Positions 59,956 through 64,000 of a stretch of DNA of 64,000 nt are shown in pieces. The DNA is taken from the NCBI RefSeq assembly GCF_024519155.1, contig NZ_JANIFJ010000002.1, positions 186,001 to 250,000 of the forward strand, written 5' to 3'. Position 1 is the stretch's first letter; every line of letters starts with the position of its first letter. The position numbers and the translations under genes are program-made. The notes under the pieces are model-generated. The model made no database searches. It saw only the letters and a list, made by a program, of their open reading frames with translations, and had not been told where the DNA came from. The DNA is from Mangrovibrevibacter kandeliae (lineage in GTDB: Bacteria; Pseudomonadota; Alphaproteobacteria; Rhizobiales; Rhizobiaceae).

Positions 59956-62900
59956 TGAACGCCCTCCGCACCCTCGCCCGCCTGCTGGCCGTCCTCGTCG
60001 CCGTCCTCGCCGGCACGGCGCTCGCCCCGCGCGCTGCCTCGGCGCAGAGCTTCCTTGCCGGGCAGATCGAAAACCTTCTCTCGACCGACACGATGCAGGT
60101 GAAGATCGACGGCCTGTCCGGCGCCTTCTCCGGCAACATTAGGATCGAGAAGGTGACGGTGTCGGACCCGCAGGGCGTCTTCCTGACGGCCGAGAACCTC
60201 GCGCTCGACTGGTCGCCGCTGGCGCTGGTGCGCGCTTCGGTCAACGTCCAGAACCTCTCGGCCGGCAAGATCACGCTTCTGCGCCTGCCGCAGTTTCCGA
60301 CCGCTGCGCCCGGCAGCGACAGCGGCGGCGGCGGCTTCTCGCTGCCCTCGATCACCGCCGACATCCAGCGCATCGCGATCGACGAGTTCGACCTCGGCGA
60401 GCCGGTGCTCGGCCAGGCCGCGCGGATCAAGGCGGGGGCGAAGCTCGTCCTCGACAACGACCCGACCAAGCTCGAGCTGAACGCCGACATCACCCGCCTC
60501 GACCAGCCGGGCCAGATCGCGCTCAACCTCGCCTTCGCGCCGGCCGACAACAGGATCGGCGTCGACATCAAGGCGAGCGAGCCAGCGGGCGGCCTCGTCG
60601 CGCGCCTCCTCGAAATTCCGGGCCTGCCGCCGGTGGAGCTCACCGTCTCCGGCACCGGCCCCCTGAGCGATTTCATGGCGAACGGAGCACTGACCGTCGG
60701 CGGCGAGCAGGCGGCGATGCTGACGGCGCGCGTCCAGGACGGGGGCGACGGCCGACGCGTCACCGGCACGCTCGACGTCACCGCGCAGCGCTTCATCCCG
60801 GAGCGCTACGCCACCTATGTCGGCGGGCGCACCAGCCTCGACGTCGATCTGCTCCTGCGCGCCGACGGCGGCTATGTGGTCGACCGCGGCAACCTGACCT
60901 CGGACCAGCTGAACCTCACGGCCTCCGGGACGATCGCGCCGTCCGGCAGCGACAACGACTTCCGCTTCCTCGCCGAGGTGAAGGGCGTCGACGCGCTGTC
61001 GCTGTCCTTCGGGGCCGCGCCGAACACCACCAGTCTTGGCATCCGCCGGGTCGAGGGCACGCTCGCCGGCGCCTTCACCGACGCCGCGCTGAAAGCCCAT
61101 GCCGAGCTGACGCAAGCCGGCTTCGGAGACTATCAGGCGCGCGACCTCGTCGCCGACGTGTCGAGCCCGGGCTTCAACATCAACGCGGTCACCGGCCCGG
61201 TCGCGGTCTCGGCGACCGCCGGCTCGGTCGCCGCGCCCGACGGCCTGCCCGAGCGCTTCCTCTCCGGCCCGGTGAAGATCGAGGCGACCGGTGCACTCGC
61301 GCCGGGCAGCCTGACGCTCGACAAGGCCTCCGCCAGCACGGGCGTCGCCAGTGCCGACGTCTCCGGCAGCGCGGCCTTCGACTTCTCGACCTTCGACCTC
61401 ACCCTGTCGTCGTCCTTCGACACCGTCGCACTCTCCGCCGCCGCCGTGCCGCTCGCCGGCGACCGCCTCTCCGTGTCCGGCCATGCGACCCGCGCGGCCG
61501 ACGGCGCGCTCAAGGCCGAGAACCTGTCGGTGCGCGGCGAAGGGCTGACCATCACGGGCAATGCGGGCCTCGCCAACGGCACGGTCGACGCCGACATCTC
61601 GGGCGCCCTCGACAACGCCGCCACCGCCGAACAGGGGCTGGTCGGGACGGCGAAGTTCCAGCTGACCGCCAAGGGCCCGGTCGAGAAGCCCGACCTCGAC
61701 CTCGCGCTCACCAGCGACGGACTGACCATCGGCGGGCGCAAGCTCGCCAACCTCAAGGTCGAGGCGCGCGGCGCCTTCGACCCGACCTCGCCGTCGGGCA
61801 GCGTGCGCGTCTCCGGTACGCTCGACGGCGCTCCGCTCAGCGGCACCGCCGACATCGCGACACTGCCGAACGGCGAGCGGCAGGTGTCGAACCTCGTCAT
61901 CAGCCAGGGCCCGAACCGCATCTCCGGTGCGTTGAAGCTGACCGAGGCCTTTGCGCCCGTCGGCACGCTCGACGTCGCGATCACCGATCTTGGTCCGCTC
62001 GCCGCGCTCGCCGTCCAGGAGGCGTCGGGCGACGTCGCCGGGCGCATCGATCTCAGCGTCAACACCGACCAGCTGCCGGTGGCGATGGCCAACCTCACCT
62101 CGAACACCCTGACCGTCGCCGGCACCACGCTGACCGGGGCCGACATCAAGCTGCAGGCGGTCGATTATCTCGGCAAGCCGCTTCCGTCCGGCACCATCAC
62201 CGCGCGCGGTATCGACGGCGGCGGTGCGGCCATCCGCGACCTGACGCTGAACCTGTCCTCGGAGGGCGACACGACCTCGATCGACGCCAAGGCTACGGCC
62301 AACGGCGTGCCGGTGGATCTTGCCGGCCGCGTCCGCTTCACGCCCGAGGCGACCACCATCAATCTCGACCGGCTGAACGCCAACGCGCCGGACGCCCGGG
62401 TGAGCCTGGCCAAGCCCGCGACGATCTCGATCGCCGACGGGGTGACGCGGGTCGACCAGCTGCGTCTGACTGTCGGCGATGGCTCGGTGCTCGTCGACGG
62501 CACCGCTGGCCAGCGCTTCGACCTCACGGCCGTCCTCGACAAGGTGCCCGCCGCGCTCGGCAATCCGGCGGTGCAGGACCTCGACGCCTCCGGCACCGTT
62601 TCCGGCAGGGCCAGCGTCAGCGGCACCGGCGTCGACCCGACCGCCGAAGTCACGCTGACCGTGCGCGACGTTTCGACCAGGCCGATGCGCGACGCCAAGC
62701 TGCCGCCGCTCAACGCCGACTTCGCCGGCACCTATGCCGACCAGGTCCTGACCATCCGGCAGGCGATGATCGATCTCGGCACCGGCTCGGTGCAGGCGAC
62801 GGGCACCGTCGGCGACCAGCTGAACCTGCAGCTGGCGCTGCGCACCGTGCCGGTCGCGCTCGCCAACAACTTCGTCGCCAACCTCGACGCCTCCGGCAGC

Positions 62901-64000
62901 CTCTCCGGAACGGCAACCGCCACCGGCGCACTCGCCAACCCGTCCGCCACGTTCGACGTCTCCGGCGAGGGCATCACCGCCAAGCCCGTCGCGGACGCCG
63001 GCATCGCGCCGCTGTCGCTGCGCCTCGCCGGCAGCTACGCCGAGCGGACCGCCACGCTGCAGACCGCCGTCGTCAATGTCGGCGACGGCTCGCTGACGGC
63101 GACCGGAACGGTGGGCGATCAGCTCGACCTCCAGCTGCGCATGAGCCGCATCCCGGTCGGGCTGGTGAACGCCTACCTGCCCGACCTGCAGGCGACGGGC
63201 ACGCTCTCCGGCACGGCCAATGCGACCGGCTCGCTCGCACAGCCGAACGCCACGTTCAACCTCCAGGGCTCCGCGATCACAGCGCGCGCCGTCGCCCAGT
63301 CCGGCGTCGCGCCGCTCGACCTCACCGCCGCCGGGCGCTTTGCCGACGATACGCTGTCACTCGACCGCGCCCATGTCGCCGTCGGCCCCGGTTCGGTGGA
63401 CGCCTCCGGCACCGTCGGCCGGACGCTCGACGTCAAGCTCACGATGACCCAGCTGCCGGTCGGCCTGGTGAACGGCTACCTGCCGGATCTCGGCGCCTCC
63501 GGCACGCTCTCCGGCAGCGCCTCCGCCACCGGCACGCTGTCGCAGCCGAACGCCGTCTTCGATCTCCAGGGGCGCGGCATCACCACCCGTCCGATCGCCT
63601 CCTCCGGCATCGCCCCGCTCAGCCTCGACGCCGCGGGCCGCTATGCCGAAAGCACCGCCACGATCGAGCGAGCGCATCTGACCGTCGGCGACGGCTCGCT
63701 CGACGCGTCCGGCACCGTCGGTCAGCAACTCAACGTCAAGGTCGCGATGGAGCGGCTGCCCGTCGGCCTCGTCAACGGCTACCTGCCGGACCTCGGCGCC
63801 CGAGGCACCCTGTCCGGGAGCGCCTCTGCGAGCGGCACGCTGTCCCAGCCGAACGCCGTCTTCGACCTCAAGGGCGCCGGCATCACCACGCGCCAGGTCG
63901 CCGCCTCCGGCATCCAGCCCCTGACCCTCGACGCCGCCGGGCGCTACCAAGACGGCACGGGCACCATCGACCGCGCCCATGTCACCGTCGGCGCCGGCTC
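59955..64000 (+). CDS. tamB: Translocation and assembly protein TamB, 5' part (runs off the window)
   Basis: At least 1348 codons, open to the end of the window. The N-terminus (MNALRTLARLLAVLVAVLAG) is a signal anchor holding the protein in the inner membrane. The rest is a long repetitive beta-rich AsmA/TamB-type periplasmic bridge (VNVQNLSAGKITLLRLPQFP near residue 96). The conserved DUF490/TamB C-terminal domain that binds TamA lies beyond the window. From residue 864 on, the sequence consists of 101-residue tandem units. It is coupled to tamA by overlap and together they insert outer-membrane proteins and carry lipid. Confidence 0.9.
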   Translation, partial: MNALRTLARLLAVLVAVLAGTALAPRAASAQSFLAGQIENLLSTDTMQVKIDGLSGAFSGNIRIEKVTVSDPQGVFLTAENLALDWSPLALVRASVNVQNLSAGKITLLRLPQFPTAAPGSDSGGGGFSLPSITADIQRIAIDEFDLGEPVLGQAARIKAGAKLVLDNDPTKLELNADITRLDQPGQIALNLAFAPADNRIGVDIKASEPAGGLVARLLEIPGLPPVELTVSGTGPLSDFMANGALTVGGEQAAMLTARVQDGGDGRRVTGTLDVTAQRFIPERYATYVGGRTSLDVDLLLRADGGYVVDRGNLTSDQLNLTASGTIAPSGSDNDFRFLAEVKGVDALSLSFGAAPNTTSLGIRRVEGTLAGAFTDAALKAHAELTQAGFGDYQARDLVADVSSPGFNINAVTGPVAVSATAGSVAAPDGLPERFLSGPVKIEATGALAPGSLTLDKASASTGVASADVSGSAAFDFSTFDLTLSSSFDTVALSAAAVPLAGDRLSVSGHATRAADGALKAENLSVRGEGLTITGNAGLANGTVDADISGALDNAATAEQGLVGTAKFQLTAKGPVEKPDLDLALTSDGLTIGGRKLANLKVEARGAFDPTSPSGSVRVSGTLDGAPLSGTADIATLPNGERQVSNLVISQGPNRISGALKLTEAFAPVGTLDVAITDLGPLAALAVQEASGDVAGRIDLSVNTDQLPVAMANLTSNTLTVAGTTLTGADIKLQAVDYLGKPLPSGTITARGIDGGGAAIRDLTLNLSSEGDTTSIDAKATANGVPVDLAGRVRFTPEATTINLDRLNANAPDARVSLAKPATISIADGVTRVDQLRLTVGDGSVLVDGTAGQRFDLTAVLDKVPAALGNPAVQDLDASGTVSGRASVSGTGVDPTAEVTLTVRDVSTRPMRDAKLPPLNADFAGTYADQVLTIRQAMIDLGTGSVQATGTVGDQLNLQLALRTVPVALANNFVANLDASGSLSGTATATGALANPSATFDVSGEGITAKPVADAGIAPLSLRLAGSYAERTATLQTAVVNVGDGSLTATGTVGDQLDLQLRMSRIPVGLVNAYLPDLQATGTLSGTANATGSLAQPNATFNLQGSAITARAVAQSGVAPLDLTAAGRFADDTLSLDRAHVAVGPGSVDASGTVGRTLDVKLTMTQLPVGLVNGYLPDLGASGTLSGSASATGTLSQPNAVFDLQGRGITTRPIASSGIAPLSLDAAGRYAESTATIERAHLTVGDGSLDASGTVGQQLNVKVAMERLPVGLVNGYLPDLGARGTLSGSASASGTLSQPNAVFDLKGAGITTRQVAASGIQPLTLDAAGRYQDGTGTIDRAHVTVGAG
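62544..64000 (+). repeat. 303-bp in-frame tandem repeats inside tamB
   Basis: Units start at 62544, 62847, 63150, 63453 and 63756, exactly 303 bases (101 codons) apart; the last is cut by the window end. Each starts with a variant of L-P-V-G-L-V-N and continues LPDLGASGTLSGSASATG, SQPNAVFDLQG, GITTRP, APLSLDAAGRYA and DGSLDASGTVG. Early units are diverged and the last two nearly identical, indicating recent duplication or gene conversion. Confidence 0.9.

Noticed and set aside
62544-64000. CRISPR-like array
   Set aside because: The repeats are 303 bases, contiguous and in reading phase with tamB, with no spacers. They are protein repeats.

Overview
The window is high-GC, densely coded DNA with many 1-4 base gene overlaps and no rRNA. 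Several features point to an alphaproteobacterium of the order Hyphomicrobiales (Rhizobiales): a DUF2849/cysI/DUF934/cysH/cysD/cysN sulfate operon, two BA14K surface proteins, a RIME-like palindromic repeat, a tandem glycine riboswitch in front of a DadA-type dehydrogenase, a carnitine dehydrogenase-thioesterase fusion, and a TamA/TamB pair. The genus cannot be fixed from the sequence alone. The content suits a soil-, plant- or water-associated chemoheterotroph that uses amino acids, betaines and sugar acids.

Layout. 1-6240: the 3' end of a UbiH-like hydroxylase, then an assimilatory sulfate operon from DUF2849 to cysN. 6337-9604: a minus-strand housekeeping group (DUF29, Trm112-like, LON-substrate-binding protein, TPR-thioredoxin, prolyl-tRNA editing protein), followed by tRNA-Gly(GCC) at 9803. 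9948-13272: a three-gene minus-strand operon encoding a GMC dehydrogenase, a gluconate-dehydrogenase subunit-3-like protein and an unrecognised polytopic membrane protein with an internal duplication; an enolase-superfamily gene is divergent to it. 14640-20352: an M24 peptidase, then a carnitine catabolic locus with a divergent GlxA/CdhR-type regulator, BKACE enzyme, dehydrogenase-thioesterase fusion and alpha/beta hydrolase. 20340-21328: a RES/Xre toxin-antitoxin pair. 21411-30431: a Dpp/Opp-type ABC importer with a Tat-exported binding protein, HAD and CocE-type hydrolases, and a divergent XRE-cupin regulator. 30458-31380: an RHH/PIN toxin-antitoxin pair with a palindromic operator candidate. 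31436-33308: class II aldolase plus Rieske oxygenase, then the RIME-like element. 33614-39927: a dimethylargininase-like hydrolase divergent from a polar amino-acid ABC importer with an M20 amidohydrolase, and a convergent creatininase-family gene. 40054-44807: MarR, LacI with a hydroxypyruvate-reductase-like enzyme, an Inh-like secreted protein, a GNAT and an esterase lipoprotein. 44866-49418: eda, otsA, otsB and dadA, with a tandem glycine riboswitch. 49563-52428: UdgX (uracil-DNA-binding) and a radical-SAM/HhH DNA-repair protein. 52646-53741: two BA14K genes, each with a terminator. 53820-57551: a coxSLM-type molybdenum hydroxylase of form II. 57973-64000: tamA and the 5' part of tamB, whose last 1.45 kb holds at least five 303-bp in-phase repeats.

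How it fits together. Much of the window is a set of self-contained uptake-and-degradation units, each with its own regulator or operator-like palindrome. Sulfur assimilation, envelope assembly (Tam) and trehalose synthesis are the housekeeping parts. The least described elements are the membrane partner of the GMC dehydrogenase (four histidines in an A-B-A'-B' duplication), the membrane-like C-terminal extension of CysN, and the homogenised tandem repeats in tamB.
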